Notes: generated from the sequence alone by a model not told the origin. 64,000 bases of DNA from Bacteroidia bacterium (GCA_030430575.1 JAUIKF010000009.1:84840-148839), one strand, 5' to 3'; numbered from the stretch's first letter, positions 9,401 through 17,863 are shown. Numbers and translations: made by a program.

Positions 9401-10818
9401 ACGCCAGTGGAAATACCGCCAGTTGTTCCTTCATGGTGACGATTAATGATACAGAAGACCCTGTGATTGCCTGTCCCTCTGGGAATGTAGTCAGAAATAC
9501 CGATCCCGGGCAGTGCAGCCATACAGCTCAGGGCGCAGATTTGGATGTGGGGGCCAATGACAATTGCGGGGTGCAAAGCATGATTAATGATGTGAATCAA
9601 ACGAATACCCTGGCGGGAGAAATCTTCTCCCGAGGCCGAACGACCGTCACCTGGACGGCGACCGACATCCATGGCAATACCAATACCTGCACTTACGACG
9701 TCCGCATCCGCGACCGTGAAGCCCCTGTCTTCGATAATTGCCCAGACGATTCGACCATCACAATTCCTTATCTGGCTGGCGGCAGTTATTTTACCTTCCC
9801 TGCCTTAACGGCGACAGACAATTGCAATTCCCCCAATCGTTTGACGATTACAGGCTTTCCGCTCAGCGGAAGCTTCTGCGCTACAGGTGTCACCACCTTT
9901 AACTGGACGGCGACCGACAGGTCGAATAATGTGGGCAATTGTGATTTTGACATCACGGTGGTGGAACAAGGCGCTCCTGCTCCCGGCGGCTGGTCCAACG
10001 GAGGCGTTGGAAATGCCCCAAGCTGCGCCACTAATTGGGACGCCAATACAGGCACCCTTCAAATCCAGGCCAACGGCGGCAATGTGAGCGGAACCACGGA
10101 CAATTTCTGTGGGATCAATATTTCCAATAGCAGCAGCGCCATCGATTTCCGCGCACGCGTGACCCCTGCTGGTAACAGCTATTCCGATCAGGTGGGCATC
10201 ATGATGCGCCAAAGCATGGCAAGCAATTCTGCTCACGCCACTATGGCATTGACCGGAACCAATGTGCCGCTCATGATAGCCCGCTTCTCTGCGGGCGCTT
10301 TCCCGCTGAGCACCTCAGGGGCTAGCGTGAGCAGGCCTTATTGGCTGCGCCTCTATCGTTTTGGTGGAACCATCACGGGCTATGTCTCCCCCGATGGGGT
10401 GAATTGGACCACGATTATGTCCTATCCCAATGTGCTGACAAGTCCCCTCGAACTTGTGCTCTTTAGTACTACTTCCTGGAGTCTGGGGGTATCAACCTTT
10501 GACAATATTTCGATCAATGGGACTCCGCTGAGGGAAGGAAGTGAAAGCCTGAATCTTGCTTCAGAGATGAAAGTGCTGGCTTCGCCAAATCCTTTTTCTA
10601 CACACTTACAAGTAGAAATAAATGGATTGTTGCAAGGTCGAAATTACAGGTTGCGTCTGCTGAATCTCCTGGGACAGGAGGTGTATAAGCAGGAGACGGA
10701 AGCCTCTTCCGCAACCCTCAGCCAGCGAATCTCGCTGGGACAGCTTCCCGCAGGTGCTTACCTGCTGGAGGTGAGCGCTGGGGACCAGCGCGAGGTGCTG
10801 AAGGTGGTGAAACAATAA
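6445..10818 (+). CDS. Beta-helix/HYR T9SS surface protein with inserted domain
   Basis: The 1457-residue product starts with a signal peptide (about 1-26). A parallel beta-helix head resembling that of the previous gene runs to about residue 430. A CQN-type module and six HYR modules follow, then the concanavalin-like domain (about 1190-1370) and the T9SS type A sorting domain (about 1380-1457, ASPNPFSTHLQVEI...LPAGAYLLEVSAG). The second HYR module is split. After its DNC motif an extra stretch of about 165 residues (about 630-797, nt 8335-8835) intervenes before the module resumes at its FPVGMTTNTY strand. The insert resembles a beta-sandwich (VYVKEGSFVG, LRANTQYAIALHE) and does not disturb the frame. 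It is predicted to be exported to the surface; ligand unknown. Confidence 0.95.
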   Translation: MKKSSSSILPFLIVLFFLLQTLPTFGTVYRVKVNGDDSKDGSSWPNALKTVQKALSVATIGDEIWVAKGTYYPDEGAGNTDNDQTSRFLIGDGVKLYGGFDGVTAGFASRNWVTHETILSGDLMQNDLANFSNYGDNSGTLVVANNCNNCRLDGFTIRGGNPSGAAGGIGLQECTGFVVENCVIDANRSSWGGGVGVNKSSTASFNNCTFTNNFSSLVGGGVSVSLVSNATFNECVFQGNEALQGGGVSINESVGNFYNCTFLGNLTTQAGPAAQVQNSNNDPNGSEGHFFNCTFSGNKNNGQNAIFLWNDAIFNMHNCIVWGNSGGIRKHSQFIGTTNVTYSIIQGGYAGTGNLNVDPLFVNPPALNQAPTTSGDVHLQPCSPAVDAGTNTNAPTDDLDGNSRPFNSTGAGSAITDMGAYEYSSVFPGPTANCQNVSRDLGVNSTVTVNANELDNGSTGCGPLSFLMNNLASEVYDCSDVPGKSVTLKVTDVYGKSSTCTANIAINDVTLPAISCPSNILQDNDAGNCSAVVNYSVPSGTDNCPGQSTAKTAGLGSGGTFPIGTTTETYTVTDASGNTASCSFTITVNDTAAPVAFCPPNIMQSNDPGNCDAIVNFPTPVLLSDNCVTPVQGSLNTLSNGLTNFSTVGGVMYFNIVVGAQQILLDGFSLKMKDAATNIGLNVYVKEGSFVGNEQNAAFWGNIAGDGQTTAAVSTGFNSIALNTPILLRANTQYAIALHEVGFKHVFSSGPFITATTFSNSDLTVNMGSSTNGLFSGIFLTPRVWNGTISYQLPQSGTLLSGMISGATFPVGMTTNTYEVQDPNGNTATCSFTVKVNDTEAPQITCPSATTQDNDQGNCSAVVTYTPPVGTDNCPGQTTQRTTGLGDGGTFPKGPTTETYVVTDAAGNTASCSFTVTINDTEAPKITCPGNITQVNDADNCSAVVTYTAPVGTDNCPGQTTLLTAGLGDGGTFAVGSHTETYTVTDASGNTASCSFMVTINDTEDPVIACPSGNVVRNTDPGQCSHTAQGADLDVGANDNCGVQSMINDVNQTNTLAGEIFSRGRTTVTWTATDIHGNTNTCTYDVRIRDREAPVFDNCPDDSTITIPYLAGGSYFTFPALTATDNCNSPNRLTITGFPLSGSFCATGVTTFNWTATDRSNNVGNCDFDITVVEQGAPAPGGWSNGGVGNAPSCATNWDANTGTLQIQANGGNVSGTTDNFCGINISNSSSAIDFRARVTPAGNSYSDQVGIMMRQSMASNSAHATMALTGTNVPLMIARFSAGAFPLSTSGASVSRPYWLRLYRFGGTITGYVSPDGVNWTTIMSYPNVLTSPLELVLFSTTSWSLGVSTFDNISINGTPLREGSESLNLASEMKVLASPNPFSTHLQVEINGLLQGRNYRLRLLNLLGQEVYKQETEASSATLSQRISLGQLPAGAYLLEVSAGDQREVLKVVKQ

Positions 10819-10824
10819 ATTGTT

Positions 10825-10877
10825 TAATCCCATGCCGTAGAGACGTTGCCGTGCAACGTCTCTACGGCATGGGATTA
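10825..10877. repeat. GTAGAGACGTTGC palindrome with extended arms
   Basis: This is a perfect inverted repeat with 25-bp arms and a three-base loop, seven bases after a T9SS gene stop. The inner part is the family core (CGTAGAGACGTTGC). The outer part (TAATCCCATGC) is unique to this copy yet still perfectly paired. It is the only stem between this gene and the convergent gene ending at 10965, so it may also act as the terminator for both. Confidence 0.88.
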
Positions 10878-10964
10878 ATTATATGCCATTAAAACACGAT
10901 TTAAGGCGATTCAACATCATTGCAATCAAATAAAAAAATGATGGCAAGCTTTGATATAGAGCAC

Positions 10965-12413
10965 TCAAGCCCCTAATACGCCTAATTTCTTCCCCAACCA
11001 TTGCTTCGCAATGATGGAAGGCTCTTCCGCCAATTGGGCTTTCAGCGCTTCCAGCTTTTGTGGTGAAAGCTGGAAGTTCGTTTTGAGGCTGGCGATCTTG
11101 CGGAGAAAGATCACAAACTGCCGGTAGGCTAGTAGGCGTGCTTCTGAGAGCTGCTCGTTGCGCTGGAGAAATTTTTCAAAAGCCTTTGATTCGTACAAAA
11201 ACAATTCAAAATAGCTGTCATCTTGGAGAAATAACTCAAAGTCATTTCTCAGCGAGAGGGACTTGATGCGGAGTAGGTAATGCAAGTCATGGCTTTCTAT
11301 CTGATGCAGCAAGCGTTTGGAGGTGGAAAAATGGCCTTGGGCAAAATCTACATAAGCACTCCCAAGCCGGACCGCATCTGCTTGGCGTTTTTCAGGTAAA
11401 TTGGAGCCGTATTCTTTCACAAACGCTTTTCCCCACGTCAATTCTCCCACTGTGGTTGCCGTCACGATGATGTTGAGGAAGGTAGCATCTGGCAATTTTC
11501 CATCAGAAAGGAATAGGTCATAGGAAAGGCCCAGTTTGTAGAATTCGAATTGGTGGCTTAGGTATTCGTGTTTTCCTTGATTGTACAGTTGGATGGTGGT
11601 ATTGATGAGGTAGCGGAGGAGCATGGCCTGATCATCTGGACGAAATAGGGACAAGTTTTGGGTCACATTTTCTTGGAGGCGATGAAAGGTAGTTTCGTTA
11701 TCGGGATGCTCCATCAGGCTGAGCAAGTCGCCATAGATCTGAAAAACCTTGTCTTCCGCATAGAGCGGATGAGCTGCAGCCAGCTCGCGGCTTTTCGCTA
11801 ACAGCACGATCTCATGGGCTTCAGAAAGGATATTTTGCCGATTGAGCAGTTCTGCGCTATATCGCATTTTTGACAATAGGAAAAAGGCATCCAACTGTTG
11901 CATGATCTCATCGACCTGGGCCGGACTCACCCCATATCGACGGGTTTGGGGATGGAAAAAATGATCGTGTTCCAGCCGCCAGCGCGCCAGATAGTGACGG
12001 GCGTCCCGAAAGGGGCTTTGGGCCAGTTGTTGGGAGAGGTCCCTGTTTTTCTTTTTGAATAAATCGTAGAGGTTGCGCTCGCCCAGCTCAGCATGCAGAT
12101 GCTGCTGGTAGGTGAATGGCTCGCGCTTCAGACGCTGCGCGACCATGAAGCCCTCGATCAGGTCGCAGAGGCGAAACATCACCACTCGGAGGCGGCGATC
12201 ATTATAGGATTCATTAGGGAATATTTCGGCAAATACAACGGACTTGCTCAGTTTGCGGGAGGTATAGGTAGGGGCATATTTGCGCATATATTCGAAGAGC
12301 CTGATCACCGACTGGTCGGAGTTGTAATAAGGGGACTTTACCCACTTGGCGAGCCAGCGCAGCTCCTCGTGCTGGATGCCTTGCAGCAATTGGATCAATT
12401 TGCTTTGCTTCAT
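10965..12413 (-). CDS. Unrecognised helical protein, 482 aa
   Basis: I do not recognise this protein. It is 482 residues long, has no signal peptide or membrane segment, and looks almost wholly alpha-helical. The N-terminus (MKQSKLIQLLQGIQHEELRWLAKWVKSPYYN) is followed by conserved-looking blocks such as SYNDRRLRVVMFRLCDLIEGF, and the helical repeats later in the protein resemble TPR-like architecture only loosely. It is transcribed divergently from the first Cyt-like gene across a 232-bp gap and converges with the HYR gene on its other side. A cytoplasmic location is inferred; no function is proposed. Confidence 0.88.
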   Translation of the reverse strand: MKQSKLIQLLQGIQHEELRWLAKWVKSPYYNSDQSVIRLFEYMRKYAPTYTSRKLSKSVVFAEIFPNESYNDRRLRVVMFRLCDLIEGFMVAQRLKREPFTYQQHLHAELGERNLYDLFKKKNRDLSQQLAQSPFRDARHYLARWRLEHDHFFHPQTRRYGVSPAQVDEIMQQLDAFFLLSKMRYSAELLNRQNILSEAHEIVLLAKSRELAAAHPLYAEDKVFQIYGDLLSLMEHPDNETTFHRLQENVTQNLSLFRPDDQAMLLRYLINTTIQLYNQGKHEYLSHQFEFYKLGLSYDLFLSDGKLPDATFLNIIVTATTVGELTWGKAFVKEYGSNLPEKRQADAVRLGSAYVDFAQGHFSTSKRLLHQIESHDLHYLLRIKSLSLRNDFELFLQDDSYFELFLYESKAFEKFLQRNEQLSEARLLAYRQFVIFLRKIASLKTNFQLSPQKLEALKAQLAEEPSIIAKQWLGKKLGVLGA

Positions 12414-12560
12414 TTGGTCAATTTACTGAAACGGATTTTTTGAAGCAAAAAATTATAAATAATTGATTATCAAATATTTATACTTAATTTTTCTTTCTTA
12501 AGAAAAAATAATCTGAAACAATTGCCAAAATTTGTCTCAGCAATCCTTTTTGCCCTGCCC

Positions 12561-12568
12561 TACCTTTG
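12561..12568 (+). promoter_or_regulatory. Probable -7 element of the first Cyt-like gene
   Basis: TACCTTTG matches the Bacteroidota -7 consensus TAnnTTTG and lies 77 bases before the ATG at 12646. No TTG sits at the -33 position. A loose match to the half-site seen at the HYR promoters (AAAATTTGTC at 12527) lies 34 bp upstream, but its partner half-site is not convincing. Confidence 0.5.
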
Positions 12569-12645
12569 GGTCAATGATTCAGCAATAACAATTGAATCTG
12601 CTCACATTAACCAATTATCTATTCACCCCTTAAATTCAAACTATT

Positions 12646-13278
12646 ATGCAAACATTAGATGTACAAGCAGCAGGCATTTTTAAGCCTATTTTTTCTATCA
12701 CGAACCCTGCCGTAGCTATGCAGGCAATGAACTTGGGTTCCAAACTTTCTGAGGCTGTTGTAAAAGTGACAGAAGGCGGTCATTCGTACGCAAAGTTTGA
12801 GGTTGGCAAGGCACTGCAAATTATTCATGAAGCAGATCAATCTACTAACCCTTCAAAAGAAATTGACATTGTTGAGAGCAATCACTTGGCAATTCAGGAG
12901 ACCCAGGCTAATGTAGGCTATATGACACAGGCAGTAGTTCATGCCCTGAAAGAAAATGGGATTATGATTACTGAGAACCTGGAAAACACCTATAAGAACG
13001 CCATTAAAAATGCCTTTACCAATCTGGCTCCTCAAAAGTCTGGCTCGTGGATCTTTTGGCAAAAGGATGAAGTGCATAAGACTACCTACCAGTACAATAT
13101 GCTTTTTGCGATTCAAAATGAAAGCACAGGCTTGTTCCTGAAGGCGCTGTCCTTGGGACTGACCATTACCGTCGACATTGACCGTAAGGCTGTCTTAGGA
13201 ATCACTACTGAGGATAAAAACGACTATGAAGTGATCATAGACTTCTTGGAACTGGCTCAGATGATCCACGCCAACTAA
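12646..13278 (+). CDS. Cyt-type (delta-endotoxin) pore-forming protein homologue
   Basis: The 210-residue product matches the Cyt cytolysin family of Bacillus thuringiensis over most of its length. The clearest blocks are AFTNLAPQ...SWIFW (residues 123-138; Cyt1/Cyt2 have TFTNLxxQ...AWIFW), YQYNMLFAIQNESTG (148-162; Cyt has YxYNxLFxIQNxxTG) and VDIDRKAVLGITTED..DYEV. An N-terminal VAMQAMNLGSKLSEAV...FEVGKALQI block also parallels Cyt. Length is close to the protease-processed Cyt core. There is no signal peptide, as in Cyt toxins, which accumulate inside the cell. Known family members insert in lipid membranes and make pores; the target here is unknown. A related but longer gene follows on the same strand. 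Assignment is from recalled family motifs and deserves a profile search. Confidence 0.85.
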   Translation: MQTLDVQAAGIFKPIFSITNPAVAMQAMNLGSKLSEAVVKVTEGGHSYAKFEVGKALQIIHEADQSTNPSKEIDIVESNHLAIQETQANVGYMTQAVVHALKENGIMITENLENTYKNAIKNAFTNLAPQKSGSWIFWQKDEVHKTTYQYNMLFAIQNESTGLFLKALSLGLTITVDIDRKAVLGITTEDKNDYEVIIDFLELAQMIHAN

Positions 13279-13285
13279 AAGCCTT

Positions 13286-13522
13286 TAGGCGTAGGCTGTT
13301 CAATGTTATGTGCGTATCGCTTTTCTACACGGGCTGGATTACGCTACAGGCCGATCCACCGCCCGAAATCCAGCCCAGCGCATATAAGATGCGCCGCATT
13401 GAGCGCGTTTTTAACGGGCTGTCGTGGATTTCGGCTTGTGCGCTTGCTGGTGGGTAATCCGCGACTATGTCATAAAAACGGTCATGTCTAATCAATAGCA
13501 GATTGAACAGCCTACCCCTAGG
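13286..13522. repeat. Stem-flanked dispersed repeat, copy 1
   Basis: A core of about 145 bp (13330-13474) matches, in inverted orientation, the core at 61238-61376. Shared blocks include GGGCTGGATTACGCT, GAAATCCAGCCCAGCGCATA and GTAATCCGCG. The core is bracketed by an inverted repeat (TAGGCGTAGGCTGTTCAAT at 13286 and its near-complement ending at 13522) that has no counterpart at the other copy. It lies between the two Cyt-like genes and encodes no convincing protein. Confidence 0.8.
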
Positions 13523-13554
13523 CGCTTTGGGGTAATGAAAACCTCAAGGCGCCT
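13519..13554. terminator. Possible terminator between Cyt-like genes
   Basis: An imperfect stem, TAGGCGCTTTGGGGT paired with ACCTCAAGGCGCCT, is followed by GTTTGGG. It may end transcription of the first Cyt-like gene beyond the inserted repeat. The T-run is short, so efficiency is uncertain. Confidence 0.45.
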
Positions 13555-13680
13555 GTTTGGGAGTGGGAGGTTCATTGAGATATTTAATGGAGTATATCCT
13601 TTTCCCCTGAAAATTGGTCACGGATTACACGAATTTACACAGATAAGAAAATCTGTGATAAGCTTTTAGCTTTCCTTTGA

Positions 13681-13789
13681 AACACCCCCGATCGCACATG
13701 CCTCAACCCCCTCAATGGGGTTTTCGCGCAGATTTTGGCCTTGTGCGAAGGTTCCCTTGAGGGAACCGGCTTGTGTGATGGAGGGTGTT
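13681..13789. repeat. Hairpin module shared with 44199-44333
   Basis: An outer imperfect stem (13681-13702 with 13768-13789) encloses a ~75-bp module also found at 44211-44283. The shared, unpaired positions include GGTTTTCGCGC and CTTGTG. The inner stem differs in sequence but not in pairing: AACCCC/GGGGTT here, AACCTCTT/AAGAGGTT there. A second alternative pairing (CCCTCAA with TTGAGGG) is also preserved at both sites. The 565-bp gap between the Cyt-like genes therefore holds two different repeat types and no gene. A short CACGGATTACACGAATT-type repeat precedes it at 13619. Confidence 0.75.
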
Positions 13790-13843
13790 ACACTGAATCT
13801 TCAAATAACCTATTGATCCAAACCTCTTCTCTTAGACCATTCA

Positions 13844-14737
13844 ATGCTTTCTGTCATGAGTTATACCGTATCTCCCAGTCCCCATTTTGTCAAGATATTC
13901 AGTCTGACAAATGCCCATGTAGCGCAAGAGGCTTCAAGATTGCTTGCGTTTTTCTCACAGTCTGTGAATGAGAAAGGGGTCTTTGACTTCCAAAAAGCAC
14001 AGCAGATGGTGGCCCAGCGACCTGACCTCAGGGCGGTGAAGGTGGTAAATCACAAAATTGATGGGCTTACGCAGGTATTTCCGCTGGTAGTGAAAAACTA
14101 TCCGCTGGTTCAGGACCCTGAACTTTTTCACTATGACTTCAACTATTTTACAGAGGCCAACTTCCAAAAAATCATGGCCCATCAGCCACCAGCAGTGCGC
14201 AATAACAGGGAATGGTATCAAATGAACTACAATGCTTTTCAACAAGCTGCCTATAACCTCCACCATGCCCAACAATATGCGAATGCCAGCTATGCCCAGA
14301 ACCCCCAAGCTTGGGAACCCATGCTCCTCTTATTCCTGATACAGCAGATTTTTAAAGGGAATACAGCAAATTATACCGTGAAAAATTTCTTTTACGAGAT
14401 GGCAAGAGAAGCCATCCATACGGTCTGTCGTACGGTCAATCACGAGATAGATGCCATCGTAAATCCCATCCTCGACTTTGTCCACCATAGTTTTTCCAAC
14501 ATTGAAGCCCCTTCCCATAGTGACCACTTCTTTTTTAGCAAAAGTTCTCGCTCCAAATCCAGCTACAGTTATATCAATAATATGATCGCCTTTGATCAGG
14601 GCAAACTATACTGCCTGCCTTTCACCCTCCAGGGAGTAGTCGATTTTGAAGACGAGGAGGTTTTAGGGTTTAATTCTAGCTCCCACGCAGAAATGTCTAT
14701 CACCGTGCAAGGGCTTTTGGTAGAGAAGAGTAGCTGA
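13844..14737 (+). CDS. Second, longer Cyt-like protein
   Basis: The 297-residue product appears paralogous to the upstream Cyt homologue. The N-terminus has IFSLTNAHVAQEASRLLAFF (residues 18-37), aligning with IFSITNPAVAMQAMNLGSKL there. A D-F-x-x-A-x-Q motif follows, and the C-terminus (about 225-295) has HFFFSKSS...YSYINNMIAF..GKLYCLPF...DEEVLGF, parallel to the Cyt WIFWxK...YxYNxxFAIQN...VLG block. The middle carries about 80 extra residues, helical and rich in His, Asn and Gln. There is no signal peptide. The ATG at 13859 (MSYTVSPS) is an equally good start. Homology is more distant than for the first gene, so a membrane-acting role is inference. The pair could form a two-component toxin, or the second could modulate the first. 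Confidence 0.7.
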   Translation: MLSVMSYTVSPSPHFVKIFSLTNAHVAQEASRLLAFFSQSVNEKGVFDFQKAQQMVAQRPDLRAVKVVNHKIDGLTQVFPLVVKNYPLVQDPELFHYDFNYFTEANFQKIMAHQPPAVRNNREWYQMNYNAFQQAAYNLHHAQQYANASYAQNPQAWEPMLLLFLIQQIFKGNTANYTVKNFFYEMAREAIHTVCRTVNHEIDAIVNPILDFVHHSFSNIEAPSHSDHFFFSKSSRSKSSYSYINNMIAFDQGKLYCLPFTLQGVVDFEDEEVLGFNSSSHAEMSITVQGLLVEKSS

Positions 14738-14866
14738 TGAATTAATCAATCAGTTAATAATTTCATCATTCCTAAGTTTACCCCTCCATTTTTCTGTTGT
14801 ATCTTGCAAAAGAGAAATGTTAGGGGAATTATGAGTCCATCTGTTAACCTGCAATTCCTGGTTGGA

Positions 14867-17755
14867 ATGAAGAAGGTCGCTTGCTTGATATGGGCATTAT
14901 GGGTGAATCTAGCTGTCGCGCAAAACTATGCGGACAGTGTACGGCATATCTTTGCGTCGCTTGAATCCGAGGATATTTCAGACAAGGAAAAGAGGTTATT
15001 AGACACTTTGATCCTCGACCTTACGCCTGTTTCAGATGATTCCTCTCTACTCGTAATTTGGGACGTGTTCATAGAAAAATCGAATGACTTTCGCGTATGG
15101 TATCCCATCAATGAACTCAGTGGAAATGTATGCAAAAGACGCCTGGAATCCATTTTGTCTCCTGACCAGCAAAGCTTCTACCTCAGATACTATGGAGATT
15201 TTCTATCCGTAAAAGCCCATTATTTTAACCTCAATAATGATAAGCAAAAGGGGCTTGAACTCAGTTATAAAGCGCTAGAAATCCGCCAACAACTAAAAGA
15301 TACGGCATTGATAGTTGGCTCTCTCATTAGTCTGGGAATCAGCCATTTCAATGAGAAAGATTATGAGCAGGCGGAGAATTGGTGGCGACAAGCATCGGAC
15401 TTACAAAAAGTGATAGGAGATAGTATCGGTTTAAATGAAACCTATGGCTATCTTGGCGCGGCCGTATTGAAACACGGAAAGCCAGCCGAGGCAATTTCTT
15501 ATTTCCAGCTCAGTCTAGCTTCTGCACGAAAAGAGAAGGATTGGAAGTCTGAAGCCATGACGTTGGAAAGCCTGGGGATGGCTTATTCAAGTATGAAGGA
15601 CTTTCAACAAGCTAAAAAGTGCTTTTCGGAGTCTTTAGTTTTGGTCAGAAAAAGGGACGATATTTTTATGTTGTCCTCTATTCTCTCTTCCCTTGCCAAA
15701 GTCTCAGTTGATCTTAAACAATGGGATGATGCACTGGCATATGCGCAGGAAGCCTATGATGTGGGACAAAAAAATGCCTATATAAATCTTCGGATGAATG
15801 CCGCTAGTGCTTTGGTAGAAGTATATCGTGCTATGGGAAGGTATAAGGAAAGCCTGGAAATGTATGAGGAATTTAACGAAATATTTGATTCTGTACATAA
15901 TGAAAGGAATGCAAAAGTACTTGCTGAACTGAAAGCTGAATTTGAACTGAAACAGGAGGTTGCGATCGATAGTATGGCAAACGCCATAGAACTGGAAAAT
16001 CAAATTGCCACAAATAAGCGTCAGAAAACACAGTCTTATTTTTTGGTAGCAGGGCTCTTATTTACCGCCATTATTGGGCTGGTTTTATGGGGGAGAGTCA
16101 GACTCACTCGTAGGCAAAAAAGGATAATTGAAAACGAAAAACGCAAGCTAGACCTCGCCAATGAACAGCTACAAGAACTAGATAATGCAAAGTCTCGCTT
16201 TTTTACCAATATCTCTCACGAGTTCCGCACTCCCATGACCGTCATCCTGGGGATGCTGGACCAGGTAGAGCAGCAGCCAGATGTCTGGCTGGAAAAGGGC
16301 GTGCCCATTATCCGGCGAAACAGCCGCCAAGTGCTCAACCTCATCAATCAAATCCTCGATCTTCGAAAACTGGAATCAGGCAAACTGGAGGTAAGCCTCA
16401 CACAGGGAAATATCATTCCCTTTTTATCCTATCTCCTTGAATCCTTCCAATCCCTCGCAGAGCAAAAAGGCATCAGGCTTTCCTTTGAAAGTGAAATCGA
16501 TGAAGTCCTGATGAAGTATGACCCAGAAAAGGTGCTTGTCCTGGTCTCTAATCTGCTGTCGAATGCGATTAAATTCACTCCGAAAGGAGGGACGGTAAAA
16601 CTAGAAGTTCTAGGTTCTAGGTTAAATGTCCTAAGTCAAGAACCTAAAACGTCAAATTTAGAACTTAAAACCTTAACAGTTGCTATCTCCGATACCGGAC
16701 GAGGAATCCCCACAGAGAAACTCCCTCACATTTTTGACCGCTTTTATCAGGTCGATGATAGCACCACCCGTGAAGGAGAGGGGACAGGCATTGGGCTGAC
16801 ATTGGTGCGGGAGATCGTGCAGGTATTGGGAGGGGAAATATCGGTGAAGAGTGAAGTGGGCAAAGGAAGCCAATTTACGTTTACCCTTCCGATTATTTTT
16901 GATCCTGCCATAGCCTCCGAAGATCAAGTGGAAATTGAAATCCCTCAATCTCATGTTCAGGAAAAGGAAACCCTTTTAGCGCCCTTACCCATTTCGGCAG
17001 ATGAGGAGCTACCAAGCCTTTTAATTGCAGAGGACAATGAGGATGTGATTCAATATTTGGTCGCCTGCCTACAAGACCATTATCAACTTTTGATCACGCG
17101 AAATGGTCAGGAAGGAATCGATCAAGCGATTGCGGAAGTGCCTGACCTGATCCTCAGTGATGTGATGATGCCATTGAAGGATGGCTTCGAACTTTGTGAG
17201 ACCCTCAAAAATGATGAGCGGACCAGCCATATCCCCATCGTTTTGCTCACCGCAAAAGCAGATGTCGAATCGCGCATTAGCGGCTGGGAGAGAGGGGCAG
17301 ATGCTTATCTGGCCAAGCCATTTGACCAGCCGGAGCTGCTGGCTGTGCTGAAGAAATTGCTGATGCTTAGGCAAAAGCTTCAGGCGCGTTATCAGAGTCT
17401 GGAAGCTACTCCTCCTTCGGAGGATATTGCGATCAAGCAGGAAGATGTTTTTGTCCAAAAGGTGAGAGCGGCTGTGGAGGCTCGTCTGGACGACGAGACC
17501 TTCAAAGTACCCGAGCTTTGCCGGGTCATAAGCATGAGCCGGACTCAGCTCCACAATAAGGTAAAGGCATTAACCGTAAAGTCTACTTCCCTCCTGATCC
17601 GATCTATCCGATTGCAAAAAGCAAAAGAATTGCTCCAAACCTCCGACCTCAATATCTCTGAGGTCGCCTACGAAGTAGGAATCGGGAACCTCAGTTATTT
17701 CTCCCGCCTCTTTGCCGAGGAGTTTGGTGAACGACCCAGTGAGGTGAAGAAGTAG
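14867..17755 (+). CDS. Hybrid two-component system, TPR sensor and AraC output
   Basis: One polypeptide holds a whole signalling chain. From the ATG at 14867 there is a signal peptide (KKVACLIWALWVNLAVAQ), a periplasmic TPR region (about 110-340), a coiled coil, and a membrane segment (about 385-405). Next come HisKA with phospho-His451 (NISHEFRTPM), HATPase (NLLSNAIKFTPKGG, DTGRGIP, GTGIGLTLV), a receiver with Asp765 (LSDVMMP) and a C-terminal AraC-type HTH (SRTQLHNKVKAL...ISEVAYEVGIGNLSYFSRLF). The open frame could begin at a TTG (14804) or ATG (14831), but only 14867 gives a clean signal peptide. The HATPase carries about 20 extra residues encoded by palindromic DNA (16604-16672). Such regulators usually activate neighbouring surface-protein genes, here the 18008 gene. 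Confidence 0.94.
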   Translation: MKKVACLIWALWVNLAVAQNYADSVRHIFASLESEDISDKEKRLLDTLILDLTPVSDDSSLLVIWDVFIEKSNDFRVWYPINELSGNVCKRRLESILSPDQQSFYLRYYGDFLSVKAHYFNLNNDKQKGLELSYKALEIRQQLKDTALIVGSLISLGISHFNEKDYEQAENWWRQASDLQKVIGDSIGLNETYGYLGAAVLKHGKPAEAISYFQLSLASARKEKDWKSEAMTLESLGMAYSSMKDFQQAKKCFSESLVLVRKRDDIFMLSSILSSLAKVSVDLKQWDDALAYAQEAYDVGQKNAYINLRMNAASALVEVYRAMGRYKESLEMYEEFNEIFDSVHNERNAKVLAELKAEFELKQEVAIDSMANAIELENQIATNKRQKTQSYFLVAGLLFTAIIGLVLWGRVRLTRRQKRIIENEKRKLDLANEQLQELDNAKSRFFTNISHEFRTPMTVILGMLDQVEQQPDVWLEKGVPIIRRNSRQVLNLINQILDLRKLESGKLEVSLTQGNIIPFLSYLLESFQSLAEQKGIRLSFESEIDEVLMKYDPEKVLVLVSNLLSNAIKFTPKGGTVKLEVLGSRLNVLSQEPKTSNLELKTLTVAISDTGRGIPTEKLPHIFDRFYQVDDSTTREGEGTGIGLTLVREIVQVLGGEISVKSEVGKGSQFTFTLPIIFDPAIASEDQVEIEIPQSHVQEKETLLAPLPISADEELPSLLIAEDNEDVIQYLVACLQDHYQLLITRNGQEGIDQAIAEVPDLILSDVMMPLKDGFELCETLKNDERTSHIPIVLLTAKADVESRISGWERGADAYLAKPFDQPELLAVLKKLLMLRQKLQARYQSLEATPPSEDIAIKQEDVFVQKVRAAVEARLDDETFKVPELCRVISMSRTQLHNKVKALTVKSTSLLIRSIRLQKAKELLQTSDLNISEVAYEVGIGNLSYFSRLFAEEFGERPSEVKK
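16604..16672 (+). repeat. In-frame palindromic insert inside kinase gene
   Basis: Between the N-box and the DTG motif of the HATPase domain lies DNA with the look of local intergenic repeats (AGGTTCTAGGTTAAATG at 16611; AGGTTCTACGTTAAATG follows the gene ending at 48986). It is translated as about 20 extra residues with no family counterpart. The 23074-27204 regulator has a comparable insert at the same domain position. Confidence 0.6.
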
Positions 17756-17772
17756 AAAGTTCTAGCGTTCAG

Positions 17773-17838
17773 GGTTCGAAGGTTCGAGCGTTAGGTCTAT
17801 TTTCTCGCTCGAACGCTGAACGCTCGAACATTCGAACC
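17773..17838. repeat. Inverted repeat after the regulator gene
   Basis: Arms of about 20 bp (GGTTCGAAGGTTCGAGCGTT and a near-complement at 17819-17838) flank a 26-bp centre, just downstream of the regulator stop. It probably serves as the terminator. It belongs to a GGTTCGA/GTTCTAG-type repeat class that also seems to have entered the kinase genes. Confidence 0.7.
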
Positions 17839-17863
17839 GCAACGCGCTTGTAATCAGTGAGTT

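Noticed and set aside
12506..12568. Shared operator before the first Cyt-like gene
   Set aside because: The -7 element is good and AAAATTTGTC sits at the right distance, but the partner half-site 21 bp upstream does not match.
13303..13491. A 62-codon frame within the dispersed repeat
   Set aside because: It lies wholly within structured repeat DNA, and the other copy does not preserve a frame.
14804..14866. Earlier starts of the TPR-type hybrid regulator
   Set aside because: The TTG at 14804 overlaps a probable -7 element, and the ATG at 14831 would place polar residues before an otherwise clean signal peptide.
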